Of a stretch of 64,000 nt of DNA, positions 53,971 to 64,000 are shown in pieces. This DNA comes from Colletes latitarsis (taxonomy: Eukaryota; Arthropoda; Insecta; Hymenoptera; Colletidae): positions 17,564,001 to 17,628,000 of the forward strand of contig NW_027488369.1 of assembly GCF_051014445.1 (NCBI RefSeq), in the 5' to 3' direction. Position numbers and translations under genes: made by a program. The notes below the pieces were generated by a model. The model did no database searches, was not told the DNA's origin, and saw only the letters and a program-made list of their open reading frames with translations. Each line of letters opens with the position of its first letter. The first letter of the stretch is position 1.

Positions 53971-56079
53971 ATGCGTTATCCTCTAAAATATTGATCCAAA
54001 CCAGGTTTAATTGACTGTTTCAGTGTGGTCCCACATTACTACATGACACAATCCTGAAACAGCCCAGGATCTAGCCATGAAGTATGAGAAATATGCGAAT
54101 GTATGAGCCTGATGAGGACAAATCCTAGACCTAACCCAAACCTAACATGCGTTATCCTCCAAAATATTTATCAAGACCAGGTTAAATTGAATGTTTCAGT
54201 GTGGTACCACTTTACTACGTGATCCAAAGCATTAAGAACCCTCGATCAGGTCAACATGTATGTTAAAACTGCGAAAGTATGACCCTGATGAGGGCAAATC
54301 CCAGGCCTTACCTAGACCTAACATGCGTTGTCCTCTAAAATATTGATGGAAACCAGGTTTAATTGACTGTTTCAGTGTTGTACTTCATTACCACGTGATG
54401 CGATCCAGAAAAAGCCCAGGATCTAGCCATCAAGTATGAGAAATATGCGAAAGAATGAGCCTGATGAGGGCAAATCCCAGACCTAACCTAGACATAACAT
54501 ACATTATTCTCTAAAATATTGATCCAAACCAGGTTTAATTGACTGTTTCAGTGTGGTACCACATTACTACGTGATCCAATCCAGAAATAGCCCAGGATCT
54601 AGCCATGAAGTATGAGAAATATGCGAAAGTATGAGCCTGACGAGGGCAAATCCTAGACCTTACCCAGACCTAACATGCGTTATCCTCTAAAGTATTTATC
54701 ATAACCAGGTTTAATTGATTGTTTCAGTGTGGTCCCACATTACTACGTGATCCAAACCAGAAAAAACCCAGGATCCGTTCAACAAGTATGTGAAGAATGC
54801 GAAAGTATGAGTCTGATGTGGGCTAATCCCAGACCTATCCCAGACCTAACTTGCGTTATCGTCTAAAATAATGATCGAAACCAGGTTTAATTGACTGTTT
54901 TAGTTGTGGTACCACTTTACCACGTGATCCAAAGCAGAAAAAACCCTCGATCAGGTCAACATGCATGTTAAAACTGCGAAAGTATGACCCTGATGAGGTC
55001 AAATCCCCGACTTATCCCAGACCTGACATGCGTTATCCTCTAAAATAGTTATCAAGAGCAGGTTTAATTGATTGTTTCGGTGTGGTCCCACATTACTACG
55101 TAATCCAAACCAGAAAAAACCCAGGATCCGTTCAACAAGTATGTGAAGAATGCGAAAGTATGAGTCTGATGAGTGAAAATCCCAGACATAACCTAGACCT
55201 AACATGCGTTATCCTCTAAAATATTGATCCAAACCAGGTTTAATGGACTGTTTCAGTGGGGTACCACATTACTATTAGATCCAAACCAGAAAATAACCCA
55301 GGATCTGTTCAACGAGTATGTGAAGAATGCGAAAGTATGAGTCTGATGAGTGAAGATCCCAGGCCTAACCTAGACCTAACATGAATTATTCTCTAAAATA
55401 TTGATCGAAAACTGGTTTAATCTATTGTTTCAGTGTGGTACCACATTACTATTAGATCCAAACCAGAAAATAACCCAGGATCTGTTCTACGAGTATGTGA
55501 AGTGTGCGAAAGTATGAGTCTGATGAGGTCAAATCCCTGACCTATCCCAGACCTAACTTGCGTTATCCTCAAAAATATTGATCGAAACCAGGTTTAATTG
55601 ACTGTTTCAGCGTGGTACCACATTACTACGTGATACAATCCAGAAACAGCCAAGGATCTAGCCATGAAGTATGAGAAATATGCGAATGTATGAGCCTGAT
55701 GAGGACAAATCCTAGACCTAACCCAAACCTAACATGCGTTATCCTCTAAAATATTTATCAAGACCAGGTTTAAATGAATGTTTCAGTGTGGTACCACGTT
55801 ACTACGTGAACCAAACCAGAAAAAACCCAGGATCCGTTCAACAAGTAAGTGAAGAATGCGAAAGTATGAGTCTGATGAGTGAAAATCCCAGGTCTAACCC
55901 AGACCTAACATGCGTTATCCTCTAAAATATTGATCCAAACCAGGTTTAATGGACTGTTTCAGTGTGGTACCACTTTACTACGTGATCCAAAGCATTAAGA
56001 ATCCTCGATCAGGTCAACATGTATGTTAAAACTGCGAAAGTATGACCCTGATGAGGGCAAATCCCAGGCCTTACCTAGA

Positions 56080-58368
56080 CCTAACATGCGTTGTCCTCTA
56101 AAATATTGATGGAAACCAGGTTTAATTGACTGTTTCAGTGTTGTACTTCATTACTACGTGATGCAATCCAGAAATAGCCCAGGATCTAGCCGTGAAGTAT
56201 GAGAAATATGCGAAAGTATGAGTCTGACGAGGGCAAATCCTAGACCTAACTCAGACCTAACATGCGTTATCCTCTAAAATATTTATCATGACCAGGTTTA
56301 ATTGATTGTTTCAGTGTGGTCCCACATTACTACGTGATCCAAACCAGAAAAAACCCAGGATCCGTTTAAGAAGTATGTGAAGAATGCGAAAGTATGAGTC
56401 TGATGAGTGAAAATCCCAGGCCTAACCTAGACCTAACATGCGTTATCCTCAAAAATATTGATCGCAACCAGGTTTAATTGACTGTTTCTGCGTGGTACCA
56501 CATTACTACATGATACAATCCAGAAACAGCCAAGGATCTAGCCATGAAGTATGAGAAATTTGCGAATGTATGAGCCTGATGAGGACAAATCCTAGACCTA
56601 ACCCAAACCTAACATGCGTTATCCTCTAAAATATTTATCAAGACCAGGTTTAATTGAATGTTTCAGTGTGGTACCACATTACTACGTGAACCAAACCAGA
56701 AAAAACCCAGGATCCGTTCAACAAGTATGTGAAGAATGCGAAAGTATGAGTCTGATGAGTGAAAATCCCAGGCCTAACCTAGACCTAACATGCGTTATCC
56801 TCAAAAATATTGATCGAAACCAGGTTTAATTGACTGTTTCAGTGTGGTACCACATTACTATGTGATCCAATCCAGAAATAGCCCAGGATCTAGCCGTGAA
56901 GTATGAGAAATATGCGAAAGTATGAGTCTGACGAGGGCAAATCCTAGACCTAACTCAGACCTAACATGCGTTATCCTCTAAAATATTTATCATGACCAGG
57001 TTTAATTGATTGTTTCAGTGTGGTCGCACATTACTACGTAATCCAAACCAGAAAAAACCCAGGATCCGTTTAACAAGTATGTGAAGAATGCGAAAGTATG
57101 AATCTGATGAGTGAAAATCCCTGGCCTAGCCTAGACCTAACATGCGTTATCCTCAAAAATATTGATCAAAACCAGGTTTAATTGACTGTTTCAGTGTGGT
57201 ACCATACTACTACGTGACCCAAACCGGAAAAAACCCAGGATCTGTTCAACAAGTATGTGAAAAACGCGAAAGCATGAGCCTGATGAGGGTAAATCCCAGA
57301 CCTACCCCAGACCTAACTTGCGTTATCCTCTAACATATTGAACGAAACCAGGTTTAATTGACTGTTTCAGCGTGGTACCACATTACTACGTGATACAATA
57401 CAGAAACAGCCCAGGATCTAGCCATGAAGTATGAGAAATATGCGAAAGTATGAGCCTGATGAGGGCAAATCCTAGACCTAACCCAAACCTAACATGTGCT
57501 ATCCTCTAAAATATTTATCAAGACCAGATTTAATTGAATGTTCCAGTGTGGTACCACATTACTACGTGAACCAAACCAGAAAAAACCCAGGATCCGTTCA
57601 ACAAGTATGTGAAAAACGCGAAAGTATGAGCCTGATGAGGGCAAATCACAGACCTATCCCAGACCTAACTTTCGTTATCCTCTAAAATATTGATCGAAAC
57701 CAGGTTTAATTGACTGTTTCAGTGTGGTACCACATTGCTACGTGATCCAAACCAGAAATAGCCCAGGATCTAGCCATGAAGTATGAGAAATATGCGAATG
57801 TATGAGCCTGACGAGGGCAAATCCTAGACCTAACCCAGACCTAACTTGCGTTATCCTCTAAAATATTTATCAAGACCAGGTTTAATTGATCGTTTCAGTG
57901 TGGTCCGACATTACTACGTGATCCAAACCAGAAAAAACCCAGGATCCGTTCAACAAGTATGTGAAGAATGCGCAAGTATGAGACTGATGAGTGAAAATCC
58001 CAGGCCTAACCTAGACCTAACATGCGTTATCCTCAAAACTATTGCTCGAAACCTGGTTTAATCGACTGTTTCAGTGTGGTACCACATTACTATGTGATCC
58101 AAACCAGAAAATAACCCAGGATCTGTTCAACGAGTATGTGAAGTGTGCGAAAGTATGAGTCTGATGAGGGCAATTCCTAGACCTATCCCAGACCTAACAT
58201 GCGTTATCCTCTAAAATATTTATCAAGACCAGGTTTAATTGACTGTTTCAGTGTGGTACCACATTGCTACGTGATCCAAACCAGAGAAAACCCAGGATCC
58301 GTTCAACAAGTATGAGAAATATGCGAAAGTATGAGCCTGATGTGGGCAAATCCCAGGCCTAACCTAGA
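56080..58368 (+). repeat. 13-monomer higher-order repeat, copy 1 (2,289 bp)
   Basis: Equivalent points lie 2,289 bp apart: 56,161/58,450, 56,614/58,903, 57,494/59,783 and 57,846/60,135. Private variants include GATCTAGCCGTGAAGTATG, GATCCGTTTAAGAAGTATG, TTTCTGCGTGGTACCAC, ACCAGATTTAATTGAATG and CCTCAAAACTATTGCTCG. No class C monomer is included. Confidence 0.9.
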
Positions 58369-60657
58369 CCTAACATGCGTTGTCCTCTAAAATATTGATG
58401 GAAACCAGGTTTAATTGACTGTCTCAGTGTTGTACTTCATTACTACGTGATGCAATCCAGAAATAGCCCAGGATCTAGCCGTGAAGTATGAGAAATATGC
58501 GAAAGTATGAGTCTGACGAGGGCAAATCCTAGACCTAACTCAGACCTAACATGCGTTATCCTCTAAAATATTTATCATGACCAGGTTTAATTGATTGTTT
58601 CAGTGTGGTCCCACATTACTACGTGATCCAAACCAGAAAAAACCCAGGATCCGTTTAAGAAGTATGTGAAGAATGCGAAAGTATGAGTCTGATGAGTGAA
58701 AATCCCAGGCCTAACCTAGACCTAACATGCGTTATCCTCAAAAATATTGATCGCAACCAGGTTTAATTGACTGTTTCTGCGTGGTACCACATTACTACAT
58801 GATACAATCCAGAAACAGCCAAGGATCTAGCCATGAAGTATGAGAAATATGCGAATGTATGAGCCTGATGAGGACAAATCCTAGACCTAACCCAAACCTA
58901 ACATGCGTTATCCTCTAAAATATTTATCAAGACCAGGTTTAATTGAATGTTTCAGTGTGGTACCACATTACTACGTGAACCAAACCAGAAAAAACCCAGG
59001 ATCCGTTCAACAAGTATGTGAAGAATGCGAAAGTATGAGTCTGATGAGTGAAAATCCCAGGCCTAACCTAGACCTAACATGCGTTATCCTCAAAAATATT
59101 GATCGAAACCAGGTTTAATTGACTGTTTCAGTGTGGTACCACATTACTATGTGATCCAATCCAGAAATAGCCCAGGATCTAGCCGTGAAGTATGAGAAAT
59201 ATGCGAAAGTATGAGTCTGACGAGGGCAAATCCTAGACCTAACTCAGACCTAACATGCGTTATCCTCTAAAATATTTATCATGACCAGGTTTAATTGATT
59301 GTTTCAGTGTGGTCGCACATTACTACGTAATCCAAACCAGAAAAAACCCAGGATCCGTTTAACAAGTATGTGAAGAATGCGAAAGTATGAATCTGATGAG
59401 TGAAAATCCCCGGCCTAGCCTAGACCTAACATGCGTTATCCTCAAAAATATTGATCAAAACCAGGTTTAATTGACTGTTTCAGTGTGGTACCATACTACT
59501 ACGTGACCCAAACCGGAAAAAACCCAGGATCTGTTCAACAAGTATGTGAAAAACGCGAAAGCATGAGCCTGATGAGGGTAAATCCCAGACCTACCCCAGA
59601 CCCAACTTGCGTTATCCTCTAACATATTGAACGAAACCAGGTTTAATTGACTGTTTCAGCGTGGTACCACATTACTACGTGATACAATACAGAAACAGCC
59701 CAGGATCTAGCCATGAAGTATGAGAAATATGCGAAAGTATGAGCCTGATGAGGGCAAATCCTAGACCTAACCCAAACCTAACATGTGTTATCCTCTAAAA
59801 TATTTATCAAGACCAGATTTAATTGAATGTTCCAGTGTGGTACCACATTACTACGTGAACCAAACCAGAAAAAACCCAGGATCCGTTCAACAAGTATGTG
59901 AAAAACGCGAAAGTATGAGCCTGATGAGGGCAAATCACAGACCTATCCCAGACCTAACTTTCGTTATCCTCTAAAATATTGATCGAAACCAGGTTTAATT
60001 GACTGTTTCAGTGTGGTACCACATTGCTACGTGATCCAAACCAGAAATAGCCCAGGATCTAGCCATGAAGTATGAGAAATATGCGAATGTATGAGCCTGA
60101 CGAGGGCAAATCCCAGACCTAACCCAGACCTAACTTGCGTTATCCTCTAAAATATTTATCAAGACCAGGTTTAATTGATCGTTTCAGTGTGGTCCGACAT
60201 TACTACGTGATCCAAACCAGAAAAAACCCAGGATCCGTTCAACAAGTATGTGAAGAATGCGAAAGTATGAGACTGATGAGTGAACATCCCAGGCCTAACC
60301 TAGACCTAACATGCGTTATCCTCAAAACTATTGCTCGAAACCTGGTTTAATCGACTGTTTCAGTGTGGTACCACATTACTATGTGATCCAAACCAGAAAA
60401 TAACCCAGGATCTGTTCAACGAGTATGTGAAGTGTGCGAAAGTATGAGTCTGATGAGGGCAATTCCTAGACCTATCCCAGACCTAACATGCGTTATCCTC
60501 TAAAATATTTATCAAGACCAGGTTTAATTGACTGTTTCAGTGTGGTACCACATTGCTACGTGATCCAAACCAGAGAAAACCCAGGATCCGTTCAACAAGT
60601 ATGAGAAATATGCGAAAGTATGAGCCTGATGTGGGCAAATCCCAGGCCTAACCTAGA
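58369..60657 (+). repeat. 13-monomer higher-order repeat, copy 2
   Basis: Nearly identical to copy 1. Differences that I noticed are single bases, for example CCCTGGCCTAG versus CCCCGGCCTAG, ACATGTGCTATCC versus ACATGTGTTATCC, and AATGCGCAAGTATG versus AATGCGAAAGTATG. The low difference count indicates recent amplification. Confidence 0.9.
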
Positions 60658-61068
60658 CCTAACATGCGTTGTCCTCTAAAATATTTATCATGACCAGGTT
60701 TAATTGATTGTTTCAGTGTGGTCCCACATTACTACGTGATCCAAACCAGAAAAAACCCAGGATCCGTTTAAGAAGTATGTGAAGAATGCGAAAGTATGAG
60801 TCTGATGAGTGAAAATCCCAGGCCTAACCTAGACCTAACATGCGTTATCCTCAAAAATATTGATCGCAACCAGGTTTAATTGACTGTTTCTGCGTGGTAC
60901 CACATTACTACATGATACAATCCAGAAACAGCCAAGGATCTAGCCATGAAGTATGAGAAATATGCGAATGTATGAGCCTGATGAGGACAAATCCTAGACC
61001 TAACCCAAACCTAACATGCGTTATCCTCTAAAATATTTATCAAGACCAGGTTTAATTGAATGTTTCAG

Positions 61069-61080
61069 TGTGGTACCACA
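61069..61080. other. Central 12-bp palindrome TGTGGTACCACA (representative)
   Basis: TGTGGTACCACA is a perfect palindrome near the middle of most class A, B and D monomers. The core GGTACC is also a KpnI site, so the array should give a 176-bp KpnI ladder. Common natural variants are GTGGTCCCAC, GTGGCACCAC, GTCGTACCAC and, in the edge family, GTGGAACCAC. Class E has lost it. A dyad like this could bind a dimeric protein, but no known box is recognised. Confidence 0.7.
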
Positions 61081-61174
61081 TTACTACGTGAACCAAACCA
61101 GAAAAAACCCAGGATCCGTTCAACAAGTATGTGAAGAATGCGAAAGTATGAGTCTGATGAGTGAAAATCCCAGG

Positions 61175-61191
61175 CCTAACCTAGACCTAAC
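61175..61191 (-). other. Telomere-like motif in the monomer (representative)
   Basis: CCTAACCTAGACCTAAC ends many monomers. On the minus strand it reads GTTAGGTCTAGGTTAGG, two TTAGG units around a TCTAGG. TTAGG is the common arthropod telomere repeat. Other copies read CCCAGACCTATCCCAGACCT, an 11-bp direct repeat in the same place. The retroposon inserted exactly at this motif. The likeness may be chance, as only two units are exact. Confidence 0.5.
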
Positions 61192-61367
61192 ATGCGTTAT
61201 CCTCAAAAATATTGATCGAAACCAGGTTTAATTGACTGTTTCAGTGTGGTACCACATTACTATGTGATCCAATCCAGAAATAGCCCAGGATCTAGCCGTG
61301 AAGTATGAGAAATATGCGAAAGTATGAGTCTGACGAGGGCAAATCCTAGACCTAACTCAGACCTAAC
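61192..61367 (+). repeat. Representative class A monomer (176 bp)
   Basis: Class A is marked by GATCCAATCCAGAAATAGCC, GATCTAGCCATGAAGTATGA (here GCCGTGAAG) and GAGAAATATGCGAAAGTATG. It is spread through most of the window and often stands next to a class B unit. Confidence 0.8.
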
Positions 61368-62423
61368 ATGCGTTATCCTCTAAAATATTTATCATGACCA
61401 GGTTTAATTGATTGTTTCAGTGTGGTCGCACATTACTACGTAATCCAAACCAGAAAAAACCCAGGATCCGTTTAACAAGTATGTGAAGAATGCGAAAGTA
61501 TGAATCTGATGAGTGAAAATCCCCGGCCTAGCCTAGACCTAACATGCGTTATCCTCAAAAATATTGATCAAAACCAGGTTTAATTGACTGTTTCAGTGTG
61601 GTACCATACTACTACGTGACCCAAACCGGAAAAAACCCAGGATCTGTTCAACAAGTATGTGAAAAACGCGAAAGCATGAGCCTGATGAGGGTAAATCCCA
61701 GACCTACCCCAGACCTAACTTGCGTTATCCTCTAACATATTGAACGAAACCAGGTTTAATTGACTGTTTCAGCGTGGTACCACATTACTACGTGATACAA
61801 TACAGAAACAGCCCAGGATCTAGCCATGAAGTATGAGAAATATGCGAAAGTATGAGCCTGATGAGGGCAAATCCTAGACCTAACCCAAACCTAACATGTG
61901 TTATCCTCTAAAATATTTATCAAGACCAGATTTAATTGAATGTTCCAGTGTGGTACCACATTACTACGTGAACCAAACCAGAAAAAACCCAGGATCCGTT
62001 CAACAAGTATGTGAAAAACGCGAAAGTATGAGCCTGATGAGGGCAAATCACAGACCTATCCCAGACCTAACTTTCGTTATCCTCTAAAATATTGATCGAA
62101 ACCAGGTTTAATTGATCGTTTCAGTGTGGTCCGACATTACTACGTGATCCAAACCAGAAAAAACCCAGGATCCGTTCAACAAGTATGTGAAGAATGCGAA
62201 AGTATGAGTCTGATGAGTGAAAATCCCAGGCCTAACCTAGACCTAACATGCGTTATCCTCAAAACTATTGCTCGAAACCTGGTTTAATCGACTGTTTCAG
62301 TGTGGTACCACATTACTATGTGATCCAAACCAGAAAAAACCCAGGATCTGGCCAACAAGTATGCGAAAAATGCGAAAGTACGATCCAGATGAGGGCAAAT
62401 CCCAGACCTAACCGAGACATAAC

Positions 62424-62600
62424 CGGCGCTATCCTCTAAAATATTAATCGCAACCAGGTATAATTGACTGTTTCGGTGTGGTACCGCATTGCTACGATGA
62501 TCCAAACCAGAAAGAGGCCAGGATCTGGCTGACAAGTATGCGAAAAGTGCGAAGGTACGAGCCTGATGAGGGAAAATCCCAGACCTAACCGAGACGTAAC
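62424..62600 (+). repeat. Representative class F (edge) monomer (177 bp)
   Basis: It starts CGGCGCTATCCTCTAAAATA and carries ATTAATCGCAACCAGGTATA, AGGCCAGGATCTGGCTGACA and CGAAGGTACGAGCCTGATGA. It is the diverged form found only at the right end of the window. Confidence 0.75.
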
Positions 62601-62800
62601 CGGCGTTATCCCCTAAAATATTAATCGCAACCAGGTTTAATTGACTGTTTCGGTGTGGAACCACATTACTACGGGATCCAAACCAGAAAAAACTCAGGAC
62701 CTGGCCGACAAGTATACGAAAAATGCGATAGTATGAGCCAGAGGAGGGCAAATACCAGACCTAACACAGACATAACCGGCGTTATCCTCTAAAATATTAA

Positions 62801-63400
62801 TCGCAACCGGGTTTAATTGACTGTTTCGGTGTGGAACCACATTACTACGGGATACAAACCAGAAAAAACCCAGGATCTGGCCAACAACTATAAGAAAAAC
62901 GCGAAAGTATGAGCCAGATGATTGCAAATACCAGAACTATCCCAGGCATAACCAGGGTTATCCGCTAAAATATTATTCGCAACCAGGTTTAATTGACTGT
63001 TTCGGTGTGGTACCACATTACTACGTGGTCCAAGCCAGAAAAAGGCCAGGATCTGGCCAACAAGAATGCGATAAATGCGAAAGTACTCGCCAGATGAGGG
63101 CAAATACCAGACCTAACCGAGACATTACCGGCATTATCCTCTACAATGTTAATCGCAACCGGGTTTAATTGACTGTTTCGGTGTGGAACCACATTACTAC
63201 GGGATACAAACCAGAAAAAACCCAGGATCTGGCCAACAACTATAAGAAAAACGCGAAAGTATGAGCCAGATGATTGCAAATACCAGAACTATCCCAGGCA
63301 TAACCAGGGTTATCCGCTAAAATATTATTCGCAACCAGGTTTAATTGACTGTTTCGGTGTGGTACCACATTACTACGTGGTCCAAGCCAGAAAAAGGCCA
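62801..63400 (+). repeat. 352-bp dimer duplication inside the edge family
   Basis: 62,801-63,048 matches 63,153-63,400 with almost no change, including CCAACAACTATAAGAAAAAC, ACCAGAACTATCCCAGGCAT and TTATCCGCTAAAATATTATT. The sequence between the two matches is the diverged remainder of the second monomer. It shows that local duplication also happens in the otherwise heterogeneous edge. Confidence 0.85.
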
Positions 63401-64000
63401 TGATCTCGCCAACAAGTATGCGAAAAATGCGAAAGTATGAGCCAGATGATTGCAAATACCAGAACTATGCCTGAAATAACCACCGTTATCCTCTAAAATA
63501 CGAATCGGAACATGCTTTTAATGACTGTCTCAGTGTGGTAACACATTACTACGAGATCCAAACCATGAAAATCCCAGGATCGGGCCAACAAGAATGCGAA
63601 AAAAGCGAAAGTACGAGCTAGATGTGGGCAAATCCCAGACCTACCCGAGACATAACCGGCGTTATCCTCTAAAATATTAATCGCAACCAGGTTCAATTGA
63701 CTGTTTCGGTGTGGAACCACATTACTACGGGATCCAAACCAGAAAAAGGCCATGATCTGGCCAACAAGTATGCGAAAAACGCGAAAGCATGTGCCAGATG
63801 AGGGCTAATCCCAGACCTAACCGAGACATAATCGGCGTTATCCTCTAAAATATTAATCCCAACCAGGTATAATTGACTGTTTCAGTGTGGTACCACATTA
63901 ATACGTGAGCCAAACCAGAAAAGGGCCAGGGTCTGGCCAACAAGTATGCGAAAAATGCGAAAGTACGAGCCAGATGAGGGCAAATCCCAGACCTAACCGA

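Larger units (their letters stand above)
50101..56079 (+). repeat. Shuffled derivatives of the 17-monomer repeat
   Basis: About 34 monomers made of the same variants as the preceding block (GATGAGGATAAATCCTAGAC, CTATTAGATCC, AGCATTAAGAA), but in changed order and spacing. For example 51,504 to 52,032 is three monomers, and the pair 44,425/54,999 is 60 monomers apart. Class C copies end here, the last near 56,000. Nothing other than satellite is visible. Confidence 0.8.
61016..61191 (+). repeat. Representative class B monomer (176 bp)
   Basis: Class B is marked by CCAGAAAAAACCCAGGATCC, GTTCAACAAGTATGTGAAGA and ATGAGTGAAAATCCCAGGCC. It ends in CCTAACCTAGACCTAAC. An ATG at the start opens a frame that closes in the next unit at CTCTAAAAT. 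Where that tract has mutated to CTCAAAAAT or CTCCAAAAT, the frame runs eight codons longer, which explains the two recurring open-frame lengths. Confidence 0.8.
60658..62345 (+). repeat. 13-monomer higher-order repeat, copy 3, shortened
   Basis: Matches copy 2 at a 2,113-bp offset (61,016/58,903), because one monomer is missing at the start. The join at about 60,670 runs GTTGTCCTCTAAAATATTTA, fusing the first part of one unit to the next. A second monomer is missing near 62,100, where the class A unit expected from 60,000 is skipped. The copy ends at about 62,345, where a normal first half continues into the diverged edge family. Confidence 0.85.
1..64000 (+). repeat. ~176-bp tandem satellite array filling the window
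   Basis: A unit of about 176 bp (175 to 178) repeats head to tail from the first to the last base, interrupted only by the two retroposon copies. Landmarks in each unit, in order, are GCGTTATCCTCTAAAATATT, CCAGGTTTAATTGACTGTTT, CAGTGTGGTACCACATTACT, ACGTGATCCAAACCAGAAAA, CCCAGGATC, GCGAAAGTATGAG, and GACCTAAC just before the next unit. Between equivalent points at 36 and 61,896, after removing 882 bp of insertion, 346 units fit, which gives a mean period of about 176.2 bp. All units read in the same direction; I saw no inversion. The period is close to nucleosome spacing, as in many centromeric satellites, but a centromeric role is inference. Because 176 is not a multiple of three, no reading frame survives across units. 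I do not recognise the family by name. Confidence 0.97.
62346..64000 (+). repeat. Diverged edge satellite family (class F)
   Basis: About nine monomers with the same landmarks but many fixed differences from everything to the left: GATCTGGCCAACAAGTATGC, AACCGAGACATAACCGGCG, AAAATATTAATCGCAACC, TTTCGGTGTGGAACCACATT and ACTACGGGATCCAAACC. Copies also differ more from one another than copies inside the homogenised blocks do. This fits an older layer at the border of an array where homogenisation has stopped, or a second subfamily joined by recombination. Open frames on the minus strand here are again periodic echoes. Confidence 0.85.

Noticed and set aside
61016..61191. Origin of the 176-bp monomer from an 88-bp dimer
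   Set aside because: The two halves share only short words such as CCAGG and AAGTATG. No half-length alignment is convincing by eye.
5613..62439. Dozens of similar 63- to 104-residue open frames on the plus strand, looking like a protein family
   Set aside because: They start at the same ATG of the satellite unit and stop at the TAA of CTCTAAAAT in the next unit. They differ in length only by point changes at that stop. The period of 176 is not a multiple of three, the frames overlap non-coding variants freely, one runs into the poly-T tail, and no motif or signal is recognisable.
62284..63753. Overlapping minus-strand open frames of 68 to 155 residues in the edge region
   Set aside because: They repeat with the monomer period and arise because stops are absent on that strand in class F units. 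No domain, start signal or separate composition supports coding.
1..64000. CRISPR array
   Set aside because: The repeats are contiguous 176-bp units with graded variation, not short identical repeats separated by unrelated spacers.
1..64000. CENP-B box in the satellite
   Set aside because: I looked for the TTCG-NNNN-A-NN-CGGG pattern in representative units of each class on both strands and did not see it.

Overview
The whole window is one tandem satellite DNA array. It is built from a monomer of about 176 bp, roughly 39% G+C in a representative copy that I counted by hand. I estimate about 358 copies, all in the same orientation, running off both ends of the window. I found no credible protein gene, tRNA, rRNA, CRISPR array or bacterial-type operon. 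The many 63- and 71-residue open frames are phase echoes of the satellite and are not annotated as genes. The only non-satellite DNA is a 427-bp G+C-rich, 5'-truncated retroposon with a 27-nt poly(A) tail (read as poly-T on this strand). It is present twice, because the block carrying it was duplicated. A satellite of nucleosome-like period, higher-order repeats and a poly(A) retroposon with target-site duplication all point to a eukaryotic centromeric, pericentromeric or subtelomeric block. The telomere-like TTAGG motifs and the resemblance of the retroposon tail to R1-clade non-LTR elements make an arthropod plausible, but I cannot name the species.

Layout. 1-5,143: mixed monomers with a 9-monomer (1,585 bp) repeat. 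5,144-6,730: first class C monomers, with a 353-bp dimer duplication. 6,731-9,905: mixed monomers including a 528-bp trimer tandem pair. 9,906-13,255: a 1,675-bp tandem duplication carrying the retroposon. 13,256-24,542: a long repeat with a 6.70 to 7.05 kb offset (38 to 40 monomers). 24,543-26,129: transitional monomers. 26,130-37,384: two copies of a 32-monomer block of about 5.64 kb. 37,385-50,100: about four copies of a 17-monomer unit of about 2,995 bp. 50,101-56,079: the same classes shuffled. 56,080-62,345: a 13-monomer, 2,289-bp unit, two full copies and one shortened copy. 62,346-64,000: a clearly different, more diverged monomer family with its own 352-bp dimer duplication.

Monomer classes. 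Copies fall into recurring classes that differ mainly in the second half of the monomer. A carries TAGCCATGAAGTATGAG. B carries TCCGTTCAACAAGTATG. C carries GGTCAACATGCATGTTAAAA. D carries TTCAACGAGTATGTGAAGTG. E carries TTGATGGAAACC and GTTGTACTTC. F, the edge family, carries TCTGGCCAACAAGTATGCG. Most copies share a central dyad around GGTACC, and their 3' part resembles degenerate CCTAA telomere repeats. The nested repeat lengths (1, 2, 3, 9, 12, 13, 16, 17, 19, 21, 32, 38 and 57 monomers) are what repeated unequal exchange in register would leave.

Limits. All comparisons were made by eye. Block ends are good to about one monomer, because a breakpoint inside a tandem repeat is ambiguous. 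Percent identities were not calculated.
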